Assembly (NCBI GenBank): GCA_037355855.1
Contig: CM074767.1
Location: 1,612,001 to 1,676,000 of the forward strand
Direction: 5' to 3'
DNA length: 64,000 nt
From: Pseudo-nitzschia pungens
Lineage: Eukaryota > Bacillariophyta > Bacillariophyceae > Bacillariales > Bacillariaceae
Shown here: positions 32,795-42,718 of the stretch, piece by piece
Position numbering within the stretch: the first letter of the stretch is position 1
Layout: the number at the start of each line of letters is the position of its first letter
Notes under the pieces: model-generated
Databases searched by the model: none
What the model was told of the DNA's origin: nothing
What the model saw: the letters and a program-made list of their open reading frames with translations, nothing else
Translations under genes and position numbers: made by a program

Positions 32795-34583
32795 ATGTCG
32801 TCGTCATCACCTCCTGTGCCATCACTGTCGACCAAGACACTGGAATTCCTCTTGAGACTGACAAAGTTTGCGGGTCAAAACAAGGTGCCGATATTGGAAT
32901 GGCTATTGGCATGGACGACGGCGGTTGTCTTCGGGGTACGATATCTGATCGATTATGCGAGACTGCGTTGGAAACTCTACCGCTTGGCATCTCAACTGGT
33001 GAGTGAATCCAGCACCCTGCAAGACGGGCAGTCCAGCAGGCTTTGCGACTGCATATCACTCTGTCCACTCGCGCACACGCGGGCAGAACTATCGGTGAGC
33101 TTAGACGATCGATGGGAGAGGTTGCGACAGGTTTTGCTGAGGTCCTCCCTGTCGCTGTCGATCGCTGTCCGTCGTCACACCACTGAAATGGTTCGTAGCT
33201 GTAGCGGCGAGAGCTGTAGCAGCAGCACCAGCGACGAAAGCCTCGGCAGCTGTAGCAGCAGCGTGAGCACTGGGAGCAAGAAGAAGAACCAGGCAGCATC
33301 GTCAATCGCACAAATGACCAAAGATTGGACCGACGACGACTGGATCCGAGTCTTTCGATCGGATCTCGACGTTCGACGTGAGGCTTCGTACCTCATGTAC
33401 ACGCTGTCTTCTTCGCCAGTGCCGTCGAGCGAGCCCCAACAACGAAAAGGACTGGGGGCCTTGGTGATTCTGTCCAAACTGCGACGACTGTGGCCACAAT
33501 TCCTCGAGCTCCCCGAGTCTGTCGTTACCGGGAGTTTCGAAAGCAGCAACAGCGACCGTTTGTACGATATTTCGCTCATTGTTCCGATGTACAAGGAACG
33601 GGTGACAGACATTGGCTACACGCTGAACAGAGCATTTCAAAATTGCAAGGGTGAGCCAACGAAGATACAGGTAGTCGTGGTTCACGTCCAGAGCACCCCA
33701 GACGATTACAAAACCGACGCAAACGAAAGCGACACGGGCGAATCGCTGCTGCGCCAACAACTCCTTCTTCAACAGGATCAACGGGGGCAACAACAAGAGG
33801 AACAACACGAGCAAGAGCAAGAGAATTGCGGATCTGGCACAGTATCATCCTGGGGAGAACTGAAGGTCCGTTACGATTCCGTTCGGACAAGGTGGTGGCA
33901 GGGGCAAAACCCTGAATGTAGGAGCGAAACATGCCACTGCTCCAATCTTGACTTTTCTGCACGCCGACACCATGGTGCCCGTGGGGTGGGACCAACAAAT
34001 CAAACAGGCATTGTTAGTCGATGATAGCAATAAAAAATTGACGTATTTCCCACATGCCTGCGCCTTCACCATGGCGATCGACGATAGCAACAAAACGAAC
34101 AATACTGCCACATCATCCTCGTCTGCGCCGTTATCGAACAAGGAACCTGCTGGATTGGTCGGAGCCGAATGGTTGGGCGTTTTGAGATGCTATTGTGGAT
34201 TGCCCTACGGAGACAGTGTTTTGTCTTTTGGCCGACCCATGTTCGATTACATGGGTGGCTACCCAGAACAACCTCTCATGGAAGATTATGAGGCTATGGA
34301 TTGGTTGCGTTTGAGAAGTGTCCTTTTGTCGACCATGCAAAAGAGCAGGAACAAGAAACGGAAAATCATCGCGAGCGATTGTCGTTGGACCGAAGGGCTA
34401 GTGCTGTTGCGAGATCGGGCAAAGTGTTCCCCCCGGCGATGGCAAAAGTATGGGGTTGCTTACACCAGTTTGATAAATGCCATGTGCATTTTTCGGTATC
34501 GCAGCAATACAACAGCCGAGGATTTGTTCGATTTTTACTATCATTGCAACAAACCTGAATCAAAACAGAACGAAGAGAAGTAG
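32795..34583 (+). CDS. Family-2 glycosyltransferase split by a +1 frameshift
   Basis: The first frame (ATG 32795) encodes an N-terminal membrane segment (about 35-55), a Ser-rich spacer, and the start of a GT-A fold (YDISLIVPMYKE at about 265-276). A Gln/Glu-rich insert follows the second strand. Downstream, the conserved GGGRGKTLN...GAKHATAPILTFLHADT block, with the DxD-like HAD motif, and the acceptor region (GLPYGDSV, GGYPEQPLMED) lie in the +1 frame, open to the stop at 34583. Removing one base near 33866-33869 (the CC of GGTCC) would join WGELKV smoothly to the next block. No intron of sensible size fixes the frame. It resembles the TIGR04283 subgroup. It is either a recent pseudogene, an assembly error or recoding. 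Confidence 0.72.
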
Positions 34584-34737
34584 ACACACATAACTGCCTT
34601 TCTTATATAAATACGATACTCATAACTAGCGAATGAAGTTAGAATTCGCACAATCTCTTGCCACTCATTTTCATACAACCAGGTAAAAGCAATCTGCACT
34701 TCAAAGACAACGACCTTGGGCAACGAATGGTTGACGA

Positions 34738-35076
34738 CTACCAAAAAATCTGGCGTCCTAGCAATTGCTGAACTCCCACGAACAAGCTTGTCACGGCCAA
34801 GCACGTCATGGAGTGCCAAAAGAGTCTCGAATGGCGAAGGCTGTATCGCTGAGCTTGCTCCCCATTCGAATTGCTATACCCATCCACCCAATGTTTTCGG
34901 GAATAAAGCCACAGTGCCGCCAAACAAGAGGCAGTTACGGGATATTCCAACCCGGTAAACAATACAATAGAAATGTAACCCGGGAAGGTCTCGAGGATCT
35001 GTTGGTGGGATCGTTGAACGCAGTTGAAGGCCTTCGCGTGTTTGCTGGTACCCTCTGTGGCGGGTGCGCGAGGCAC
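34738..35076 (-). CDS. MAPEG (MGST3-like) protein, N-terminus unresolved
   Basis: The frame contains the MAPEG signature FNCVQRSHQQILE, then two hydrophobic stretches separated by LYSRKHWVDGYS and a final one (FWHSMTCLAVTSLFVGVQQL). This matches helices 2-4 of microsomal glutathione transferase 3-type proteins, which conjugate glutathione or reduce lipid hydroperoxides in membranes. Arg and Tyr of the usual R-x-x-Y-x-x-GY block are partly altered (RKHWVDGYS). The first membrane helix is not visible. The frame is open back to about 35145, and a 51-bp pyrimidine-rich stretch (donor GTATCT, acceptor GCCACAG, about 35105-35055) could be an intron. It may be a spliced gene with an unfound first exon, or a 5'-truncated copy. 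No ATG was found for this frame. Confidence 0.55.
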   Translation of the reverse strand: MPRAPATEGTSKHAKAFNCVQRSHQQILETFPGYISIVLFTGLEYPVTASCLAALWLYSRKHWVDGYSNSNGEQAQRYSLRHSRLFWHSMTCLAVTSLFVGVQQLLGRQIFW

Positions 35077-35145
35077 GAAGGAAATGGGAAACGGACCGGA
35101 GATACCATGATGACGTCGAGTTAGAATGAATCCACGACAACAATG

Positions 35146-35659
35146 TCACCAATGCTTTCGATATCGATTAGCAATTCATGGATCGATGTAGTCAATATAA
35201 AATTCGCTCCCATGAGGCGATTGTCAGACACTCACGTGCGTATAGATTCGACAGTCATTACTTAGTGCGTAGTAGTTGAAAGGGCAGAAATTAAACAACG
35301 AGAAAGCTCTCCTTCAGTTCCATAACAAGATGTTTCTCTTCGGTCGTGGTTTGTAGTCTACCGGTATTACCAAGTAAGATACGAAAAAAAAAAAATACTA
35401 CCAGTATTATTTTTTCACCAACAACGAAGATCTGAAGTAACCTTACTCGGACTCGTACCATATTTTTTGATTGAACATCTGGAGGAGTCCGCTGATCTGC
35501 AATGCAGCCGCTTGATGATCGCCTCTTTACAAAGCAAGATAATATTTCATTACGTCTCAAACTCAGATCTAAACATAGAGAGCGTCATCAAACATCTTTA
35601 TTAGACTCTTTGATGCTATCAACAGCTTGACTCTTATTTTCAAAACCTATCAATTCTTT
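35146..35659. other. Gene-free stretch between minus-strand genes
   Basis: No convincing coding sequence. A possible start and strong donor (GTGAGTG) near 35235 could belong to an upstream exon of the MAPEG gene, but no consistent joining frame was found. Confidence 0.3.
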
Positions 35660-38600
35660 TTAAATCATCGACGGGTTGATTACTTTGTAGCTTTCACTTG
35701 AACCCTGTTTATCGCAATCCTGCGAGTTTGTTGTGTTGGAGTTTTCTTCTTCCAAAAAAGTGTTGGAATGTTTTTGATATGCGGGAGGAGCCGTTTTGGG
35801 TAAATTGGTGTTCACTCTTCGATGGTGGGTCATTGGCATGTTAGTATCGTCGATCGAGGTGTTGTTCGGCGCACTATTCGTACTGCTAACAGCGATTGCG
35901 GTTGTAGATGCGGATGCGGTGGAGAGGGCAGCTAAGCTCCTTCTTCTTTTTCCGTTGTTTTGTTTCGGTTGCAGCGTGGTGTCGTTCACTCTCGTTTTCC
36001 ATTCGGAACGAGCGACATCGTTATCTTGCAATTCGGCTGTATCTTGCATTATATCTGTGTTGCGTGCGATATCCACGGAGTCGAAATCCTCCTCCAATTC
36101 ATTGAGTGAATCGCTTTCAACCTCTTTGTGCTCGTCGAATGATGCTTGTAATGTCGTGTCAGCTTTTTTCCGTCGACTTGGTCGCCTCTCCTCTGTCTCA
36201 AGAGGCGACAACCCCAGAACAGTTCGAAGTCGTTTTGATTGAATCTTGGCAAATTTGATCCCATCCTCGTATCTCATGAACGAATCAATGCGAGTCTGCC
36301 TCATTGATCCCTCTTCCATGCGTTGGATAATTGGCAAAATAAGCTTCTTTGTTTCATCGTCAGTCCACCCCATATGGTCATGGCAGAAAGTTGTAAGACC
36401 ATCAAGGTCGGGAATACCCCACGAAAATCGCTCTCTTGAAGTATCGACTACTGGATTCAAGTATGCATTCAACACCTTAACGTCGGGAAAGTGCTTTGGA
36501 GCTACCCATCGAGTGCGAGCCGTATGGTGCTTTCTATGGAAGAGTTTTTCTCTGTCGGTGCTAAAACCAGTTGTGTCTACAACACCTTTGCTGTGCTTTG
36601 CCAAATCGAGAGGGTCAAACCCATCCAACCACTTGCGGAAGCGAGTCAAACCAGCTTCACAATCATCGGCTACATCAAATGCTTGTAAGATTTCCATGCC
36701 ATTTACGATCCCGACGCCCTTCACGCCTTCGGTGTAGTCTCCCCCCAATAACATCGCCAAGGCAACCAAAGAATCTTGATTCAGGTTCATTTCCTCGCTT
36801 GCATCCTTGGCGTGGTAGACTTCGACATACTTTTTGTCTTCGAAAATGTTTTTGTACACTACCTGTCCTCCAAAAACAAATGTGTCACTATCCTCGGTTA
36901 CTATTCCGTCTACAAGTCCCAACTTCTCCAATTCGACACATTGAGCCTCGGCTTCGGCGGGAGCTACAACGTAGGGAATGCCAAACAGACGCAGAAGCTG
37001 CATTACTTCCACCCGCATTTCCTCCGTAACACCGGTGTTTGTTGGATCCATCGTCTGGTCTGACTGGACGGCTTCCCTGGGTAGAACTGTAAAATCTTCT
37101 GCTTGAGCGCCAGTGTCCACAGAATTGAGCCAGGCCGAGTTGTCGATCGTGTCATTAGCTGAGTTTCTGCTCATTTTTTGATGTTCTGTCTTCGATCGAG
37201 ATATTCCTGGTGTAGATTGAACAGTGGATTTGCCTCTGACGGGCACTACGTGTAAGTTATCTTCGTTGATTTCATTTGTTTTTGTTTTCAATACAGTGGG
37301 TTTTGCAGATTCCGGGACTTCGACCCCATTCTCAAGCGCATGTTGGGCAATTGCTCTCCGAAAAGCTCGCCCAGCCCAATTGGTAAGATTGGCTGCTGTA
37401 CCCTGTGCGTGTTCGAGTGCTGCAGCGACTTCGTTGGAAGATTTGATCTTGGTCGTTCCCCAGTCATCAGCCCCAATCGAAGTAAGAGAATCTTTCGTTG
37501 CTCCAGCTTCCCAATTTATCTCCTCCTCATCGTCGTCATCTAAATCAATCACTTCGGTTGTCATCGATTTTGTCGTAACGTCATCGAAATATTTGCTCAA
37601 TTCCTCGGTTGTGTGACTAGCACTTCCCTCCTTTCGTTCGCTCCTTGAAACAATTAGAGGCTTGTCACTTGCTTCATTCATAGCTTTCATGAAAGATTTT
37701 TTCTCAGCTTTATGTTTCGGACCGTTTCTTCCATCATTTGAGTCGCCATCTCGGCACGAGTTGGCAGGCTTTTCGTCCGTGGAGATATCGATCACTTTCT
37801 TTTTGTCTTCACCGTCTCCGTCTTCCCGATCCAAGTTGTCGTCATCATCATCGTCGTCTCGTTGTTCGCCTCCCTTACTATTTTCATTTCTTTCCGAACG
37901 GACGTTTTCCATTATCTTTGATGGCGTTAGACTGCTGTTGTTGAAACTTTTTGGATGCAAGTTATAGTTTGCTTTCGGGTCGCAGTGTTTGGTTGGGACT
38001 GAGAATTCATTGTTGCCATCTTCCCACTCAATTTCGTCTTCACTATTGTCTTCGTCGGTACCATCTACTCTTATTTCCTTTTCCACGCTGCACCCCATGT
38101 CACCATGATTATTTTTCTTGCCATCTGCCGAAACCACATTGGTACCATCTCTATTTTCGTTGGTATCTTCGTCATGGCAGAAGGGAAGATTCTCTCCCAC
38201 ATCTTTGGACAGATAGATTGTTCTAGTTTCCATGCGTTTCGTCTGAATCTTTCCATTTTCGCTACCAATGGTCTCGTCGTGGTCATTGTTGACATTTGAT
38301 TTCGAGGATGGGATACTTCCAATCTGTTTTCCAGACAATCGATCTGTTTTCGGTTCCTTGTTTTCGCTCTGGTTGTTGCCGTCTTCCCAATCAACATCCT
38401 CGTCCTCCTCGTCCGATGATAGTGGACAAGTGAGAAGTTCCCCGCGACTGGATGGAACAGCGCTCTGTTTGTGCACACTGGTTGGGGCAGATGGTTGATC
38501 TGTTTTCGGCTCCCTGCTTTGGCCATGGTTGTTGCCGTCTTCCCAATCAACATCCCCGTCCTCCTCGTCCGATGATAGTGGACAAGTGAGAAGTTCCCTG

Positions 38601-41600
38601 CGACTGGATGGAACAGCGTTCTGTTTGTGCACACTGGTTGGGGCAGATGGTTGATCTGTTTTCGGCTCCCTGCTTTGGCCATGATTGTTGCCATCTTCCC
38701 AATCAACATCCTCGTCCTCCTCTTCCGATGATGGTGGACAAGTGAGAAGTTCCCCGCGACTGGATGGAACAGCGCTCTGTTTGTGCACACTGGTTGGGGC
38801 AGATGGTTGATCTGTTTTCGGCTCCCTGCTTTGGCCATGGTTGTTGCCATCTTCCCAATCAACATCCTCGTCCTCCTCTTCCGATGATGGTGGACAAGTG
38901 AGAAGTTCCCCGCGACTGGATGGAACAGCGCTCTGTTTGTGCACACTGGTTGGGGCAGATGGTTGATCAGTTTTCGGCTGCCTGCTTTGGCTATGGTTGT
39001 TGCCGTCTTCCCAACCAACATCCCCGTCCTCCTCCTCCGATGATGGTGGACAAGTGAGAAGTTCCCCGCGACTGGATGGAACAGCGCTCTGTTTGTGCAC
39101 ACTGGTTGGGGCAGATGGTTGATCTGATTTTGGCTCCCTGCTTTGGCCATGGTTGTTGCCGTCTTCCCAACCAACATCCTCGTCCTCCTCGTCTGATGAT
39201 GGTGGACAAGTGAGAAGTTCCCCGCGGCTTGATGGTACAGCGCTCTGTTTGTGCACACTGGTTGGGGCAGATGGTTGATCAGTTTTCGGCTGCCTGCTTT
39301 GGCCATGGTTGTTGCCGTCTTCCCAATCAACATCCTCGTCCTCCTCGTCCGATGATAGTGGACAAGTGAGAAGTTCCCTGCGACTGGATGGATCAGCGCT
39401 CTGTTTGTGCACACTGGTTGGGGCAGATGGTTGATCTGTTTTCGGCTGCCTGCTTTGGCCATGGTTGTTGCCGTCTTCCCAATCAACATCCTCGTCCTCC
39501 TCGTCCGACGATGGTGGACAAGTGAGAAGTTCCCCGCGACTGGATGGAACAGCGCTCTGTTTGTGCACACTCGTTGGAGCAGATGGTTGATCAGTTTTCG
39601 GCTGCCTGCTTTGGTCATGGTTGTTGCCATCTTCCCAATCAACATCCTCGTCCTCCTCGTCCGACGATGGTGGACAAGTGAGATGTTCCCCTCTGGTAGT
39701 AGGAACGTCGCTTCCCAGCCGGCTGGTGGCAGCGTTGCTCGTACCTGGTGGATGTGGAAGGAACGGAGATGATGGAGCAATCCCTCGGCCTGTCTCCGGG
39801 ACCAAAAAGCCTCCACCGTCGTGATCCCGGTTCAAATTCTCGTCCTTTTCGTTGTTCCCGGAAGATGGTGGACAAGCAAGAAGTTCCCCCTTGTAGGATT
39901 GAGCCGCATTCTTTTGTTGGCTCATGGAAAAGATACCAACATTCTCGGCGAACGGATCCGATTCAGGATTATTATTCTCATCATAATCATTATTTGTTTC
40001 TTCGCGCTGCAGTAATGTTTTCGGTTTGGCAGCCTCGCTTCGAATTCCGGCCAGATGGGACGACGTGGGCTGTGATTCCAATGTGCCACGGCATTCGCTT
40101 TCGCTATTGCTATTGCTATTGCTTTTGCTTTTGCTTTCGCTCTCGCTCTCGCATTTGCTTTCCTGTTCGGTAGACACCAAGAACCCTCCGCCACCTCCCC
40201 AACAATCTTGCGGCTCGTCTTCCTCTTCGTATTCCGCTTGCTGCAACTCCCGAGCGAGTTTTGCATCGTTTCGTTCCTGTTCCTGTTCGAGTTCGCGTTG
40301 TGACCTGCCCCGACGACGAGACGCATCGAGCACCGTCCCCGCTGGCTCTTCTTCGCCTTCTGGAGACGGCGGAGGCTTTTTCAAGAACCCTCCACCACAA
40401 TCGTCGTCGTCGTCGTCCCCGTCCCCGTCCTCGCTGCTGCTGTCATCGATATGGATGCATTCCGGGGGATTTTTCCTGGTGTTGTTGTGCCGACCAAAAC
40501 GATTGTCGTCGGTGCTGCTTGCACTGGTTTCTTCGTCTTCGATCGCTTGCAAGGCCCTCGCCAATGCTTCGTCTCGGGATTCTTGTTCGGCTTTCGAGGC
40601 AGCTTGGGTTTGTCGCTCGACACGAGGCTGTTTTGGGACGGCTTTGCAAAAACCGCCGCCGCCCGCGCCCATGTCGCTGTCGCTGTCGCTGTCGCTGTCG
40701 ATGCAAACAATCTCGTCGCCATCCGCCGTGGTGCCGGTGGATGCGACTGTGGATGTGGATGTGGACGTGGATGCGAATGTGCGATTGTGCGCATGCAAGT
40801 GCGTGTCGTTGCGTGCCCCTGTCCGCGGGTTGGACCCGTCCGCAATGGGGACCGCAAATCCCCCGCCACCGTCTTCGAGCGTGGCACCCGCGGCAGCATT
40901 GGATCGGTCCTCCGGTGTGTCGTTGTCGTCAGCGTTAGCGTTAGCGTTGCGTCGATCGCCCCGCGAGGTCAAGTACTCGTAGTCCTGCTCGTCCTTTTCC
41001 TCGTCACTGTCAATGAATCGGATGCCGCCCGTCAGATAGTGATTGTTCCGGGCCTTGTGAAAATCGTGCTCGTCATCACTGTTGTTATTGTCGTTGTCGT
41101 TGTCGTTGTTGTTGCTGTTGTTGCTGCGAAACATGCGCATCCTCCCTCCCGCCGAGTTGCTCCCCGCTTTGGAGGTCCGTCGGCCGTGATTCCGTTGTGC
41201 TGCTTCGTGGGCACGATAGTGCTGGCGGCGACCGCCGAGGGCCGTAATCGGTTTCGGCGCTCCCTGCGTGTGCGTGTGCGCGTGGCTGACCTTGTCCTTG
41301 TCCTTGTCCTTGTCCTTTTCGAACAGAATCCCGTTTCCCCGAACCATCTTGGCTTCCTCCTCCGCCCTGGCGGTTGCCTTTTGCGCCATCTCGACAATGT
41401 CCCGGTTGAGCCGGGTGGACTTGAGAAAGTTCCGGAGCTGGCAGCTGGACAGCTTGTCGGGATCCGACGCCACCGTGAGGAATTCCCGGCGGGACGCCAT
41501 CCGGCGTTGTTTCTGTGCGTCCTCGATGACGTCCTTTCGGGCACTCTCCGGGAGATCGGCCACCGAATCGACCGCAAAGCCGGTCCCGTCCCCGGCGTGG

Positions 41601-42718
41601 AAGCTGGACAAGTCGCAGGAGTGCTCTTTCTTCGTCTTGGACCTCCCGCCCCGCGAATAAATGGGACGTTTTGGTTTGCTTCTGCCCTCGCCCATGCCCT
41701 TGCCATCGATGCCATCATTCTCGTCCTCTCCGTCTTCGTCGCCGCTGTGAATCACAATGGCCTCGTCCCAATCGTTGACCTCTTCTCGGAAGTTATTGGA
41801 ATTGTAATCGTCTCGCAACAAGTGATCGTCGTTGTCCATGTCCTTGTCCTTGATAATGTCGTTTTCATTTTTGTTCTTGGACCCATTGCTAGTGTCCTTC
41901 TGGTTGTCTTTTGAGACGGCATCCACCTCATCATCCTGCTGCTGCTGCTGCAAGGACGACGACACCGACGCCGACGCCGAAATGTTTGCGGTCGTGGTCG
42001 TGTCCCTCCCGGCATCCGGATCGTAAAATCCCGGAGCGTAGGACGTCCTGGACATGCGGGTCGGAACCGCCGCCGCGGTGGACGCCAGGGTCTTGGGTCG
42101 CTTGTGGCTCGCCGTTTTGAGTGGCTGCTGCATTTGCTGCTGCATTTGCTGTTCCTTTTTTTTCTTTTGGGCGGTGGTCACGAGCGTGCCGTTCTGGAGC
42201 TGCCTCGCCAGGATCCGCTTGGCCATCCGCCGGGTGGCTTCCCTCCAGGCATCGTGTTCGGCGTCCTCGCCATTTCCATTTCCATTTCCATTTCCATTTC
42301 CATTTCCATTGCCAATCCCATTCCCTTCACCGGTTCGCCCCAGCGGCCCCAGAAAGGCCTCCCCCAGCTTGCGCTTCCGTCGCTTGGCTCGTTCCAGGAG
42401 CTCCCGCCTCTTGATTTCCGGGGTGGCCCCGTCAAAGACCAGAACGGGACGAACCCCCTGGTACCGGAGCTTGCACAACCGGCGCAGGAATCCCACCAGG
42501 TAGTCGTACGAATAGGCCCTGGTGGTGCGGATCGTGGATCCGGAACGCCCGTGGCTGCCATCGTCCAGGAGGTCCTGCTCTCGCTGCCGGGCCGCAACCG
42601 TCAGGAACTGGGTCAGCCAGATGCTGGCGTCGATCGCCAGGATCTGTCCCTCCAGGGTTTCGATCGAGATGCGGCGGCCGATGGGAAGGAGCAAACGCCA
42701 GAGTCCCTTCACTCCCAT
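35660..42718 (-). CDS. XPG/Rad2 nucleotide-excision-repair endonuclease
   Basis: One uninterrupted frame of 2352 residues, started at ATG 42718 because the protein then begins MGVKGLWRLL, the invariant XPG start; the frame extends 71 codons further upstream but those encode a His/Pro microsatellite. The N-domain (1-115) has catalytic Asp at about 30 (LAIDASIW) and 96 (VLVFDG). The I-domain (about 1915-2060) has APAEAEAQC, EDSDTFVFG and GGDYTEGVKGVG. A PIP-like box follows (QTRIDSFM). XPG cuts 3' of DNA lesions in nucleotide excision repair and binds TFIIH and PCNA. The spacer of about 1800 residues is extreme (human XPG in total is about 1190): it holds two UIM-like helices (ALARALQAIEDEE, KLARELQQAEYEEE), five G-G-G-F motifs, and a nine-copy 52-residue repeat. 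Confidence 0.92.
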   Translation of the reverse strand: MGVKGLWRLLLPIGRRISIETLEGQILAIDASIWLTQFLTVAARQREQDLLDDGSHGRSGSTIRTTRAYSYDYLVGFLRRLCKLRYQGVRPVLVFDGATPEIKRRELLERAKRRKRKLGEAFLGPLGRTGEGNGIGNGNGNGNGNGNGNGEDAEHDAWREATRRMAKRILARQLQNGTLVTTAQKKKKEQQMQQQMQQPLKTASHKRPKTLASTAAAVPTRMSRTSYAPGFYDPDAGRDTTTTANISASASVSSSLQQQQQDDEVDAVSKDNQKDTSNGSKNKNENDIIKDKDMDNDDHLLRDDYNSNNFREEVNDWDEAIVIHSGDEDGEDENDGIDGKGMGEGRSKPKRPIYSRGGRSKTKKEHSCDLSSFHAGDGTGFAVDSVADLPESARKDVIEDAQKQRRMASRREFLTVASDPDKLSSCQLRNFLKSTRLNRDIVEMAQKATARAEEEAKMVRGNGILFEKDKDKDKDKVSHAHTHTQGAPKPITALGGRRQHYRAHEAAQRNHGRRTSKAGSNSAGGRMRMFRSNNSNNNDNDNDNNNSDDEHDFHKARNNHYLTGGIRFIDSDEEKDEQDYEYLTSRGDRRNANANADDNDTPEDRSNAAAGATLEDGGGGFAVPIADGSNPRTGARNDTHLHAHNRTFASTSTSTSTVASTGTTADGDEIVCIDSDSDSDSDMGAGGGGFCKAVPKQPRVERQTQAASKAEQESRDEALARALQAIEDEETSASSTDDNRFGRHNNTRKNPPECIHIDDSSSEDGDGDDDDDDCGGGFLKKPPPSPEGEEEPAGTVLDASRRRGRSQRELEQEQERNDAKLARELQQAEYEEEDEPQDCWGGGGGFLVSTEQESKCESESESKSKSNSNSNSESECRGTLESQPTSSHLAGIRSEAAKPKTLLQREETNNDYDENNNPESDPFAENVGIFSMSQQKNAAQSYKGELLACPPSSGNNEKDENLNRDHDGGGFLVPETGRGIAPSSPFLPHPPGTSNAATSRLGSDVPTTRGEHLTCPPSSDEEDEDVDWEDGNNHDQSRQPKTDQPSAPTSVHKQSAVPSSRGELLTCPPSSDEEDEDVDWEDGNNHGQSRQPKTDQPSAPTSVHKQSADPSSRRELLTCPLSSDEEDEDVDWEDGNNHGQSRQPKTDQPSAPTSVHKQSAVPSSRGELLTCPPSSDEEDEDVGWEDGNNHGQSREPKSDQPSAPTSVHKQSAVPSSRGELLTCPPSSEEEDGDVGWEDGNNHSQSRQPKTDQPSAPTSVHKQSAVPSSRGELLTCPPSSEEEDEDVDWEDGNNHGQSREPKTDQPSAPTSVHKQSAVPSSRGELLTCPPSSEEEDEDVDWEDGNNHGQSREPKTDQPSAPTSVHKQNAVPSSRRELLTCPLSSDEEDGDVDWEDGNNHGQSREPKTDQPSAPTSVHKQSAVPSSRGELLTCPLSSDEEDEDVDWEDGNNQSENKEPKTDRLSGKQIGSIPSSKSNVNNDHDETIGSENGKIQTKRMETRTIYLSKDVGENLPFCHDEDTNENRDGTNVVSADGKKNNHGDMGCSVEKEIRVDGTDEDNSEDEIEWEDGNNEFSVPTKHCDPKANYNLHPKSFNNSSLTPSKIMENVRSERNENSKGGEQRDDDDDDDNLDREDGDGEDKKKVIDISTDEKPANSCRDGDSNDGRNGPKHKAEKKSFMKAMNEASDKPLIVSRSERKEGSASHTTEELSKYFDDVTTKSMTTEVIDLDDDDEEEINWEAGATKDSLTSIGADDWGTTKIKSSNEVAAALEHAQGTAANLTNWAGRAFRRAIAQHALENGVEVPESAKPTVLKTKTNEINEDNLHVVPVRGKSTVQSTPGISRSKTEHQKMSRNSANDTIDNSAWLNSVDTGAQAEDFTVLPREAVQSDQTMDPTNTGVTEEMRVEVMQLLRLFGIPYVVAPAEAEAQCVELEKLGLVDGIVTEDSDTFVFGGQVVYKNIFEDKKYVEVYHAKDASEEMNLNQDSLVALAMLLGGDYTEGVKGVGIVNGMEILQAFDVADDCEAGLTRFRKWLDGFDPLDLAKHSKGVVDTTGFSTDREKLFHRKHHTARTRWVAPKHFPDVKVLNAYLNPVVDTSRERFSWGIPDLDGLTTFCHDHMGWTDDETKKLILPIIQRMEEGSMRQTRIDSFMRYEDGIKFAKIQSKRLRTVLGLSPLETEERRPSRRKKADTTLQASFDEHKEVESDSLNELEEDFDSVDIARNTDIMQDTAELQDNDVARSEWKTRVNDTTLQPKQNNGKRRRSLAALSTASASTTAIAVSSTNSAPNNTSIDDTNMPMTHHRRVNTNLPKTAPPAYQKHSNTFLEEENSNTTNSQDCDKQGSSESYKVINPSMI
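38335..39720 (-). repeat. Nine-copy 156-bp coding tandem repeat in XPG spacer
   Basis: A 156-bp unit (52 codons) repeats nine times, the last partly degenerate; the core recurs at about 38376, 38532, 38688, 38844, 39000, 39156, 39312, 39468 and 39624. Each unit encodes an acidic-Trp core (SSDEEDEDVDWEDGNN) and a polar linker (QPSAPTSVHKQSAVP). Copies differ by a few residues (Asp/Glu, Gly/Asp before Trp, Gln/Glu), mostly from single-base changes, so the array is young but not brand new. Related acidic-Trp cores (EIEWEDGNN, EINWEAG) lie outside the array in the same protein. Confidence 0.93.

Noticed and set aside
38071..39816. 581-codon alternative frame across the XPG array
   Set aside because: It exists because the repeat unit is a multiple of three and happens to lack stops; there is no domain and its ends do not match gene signals.
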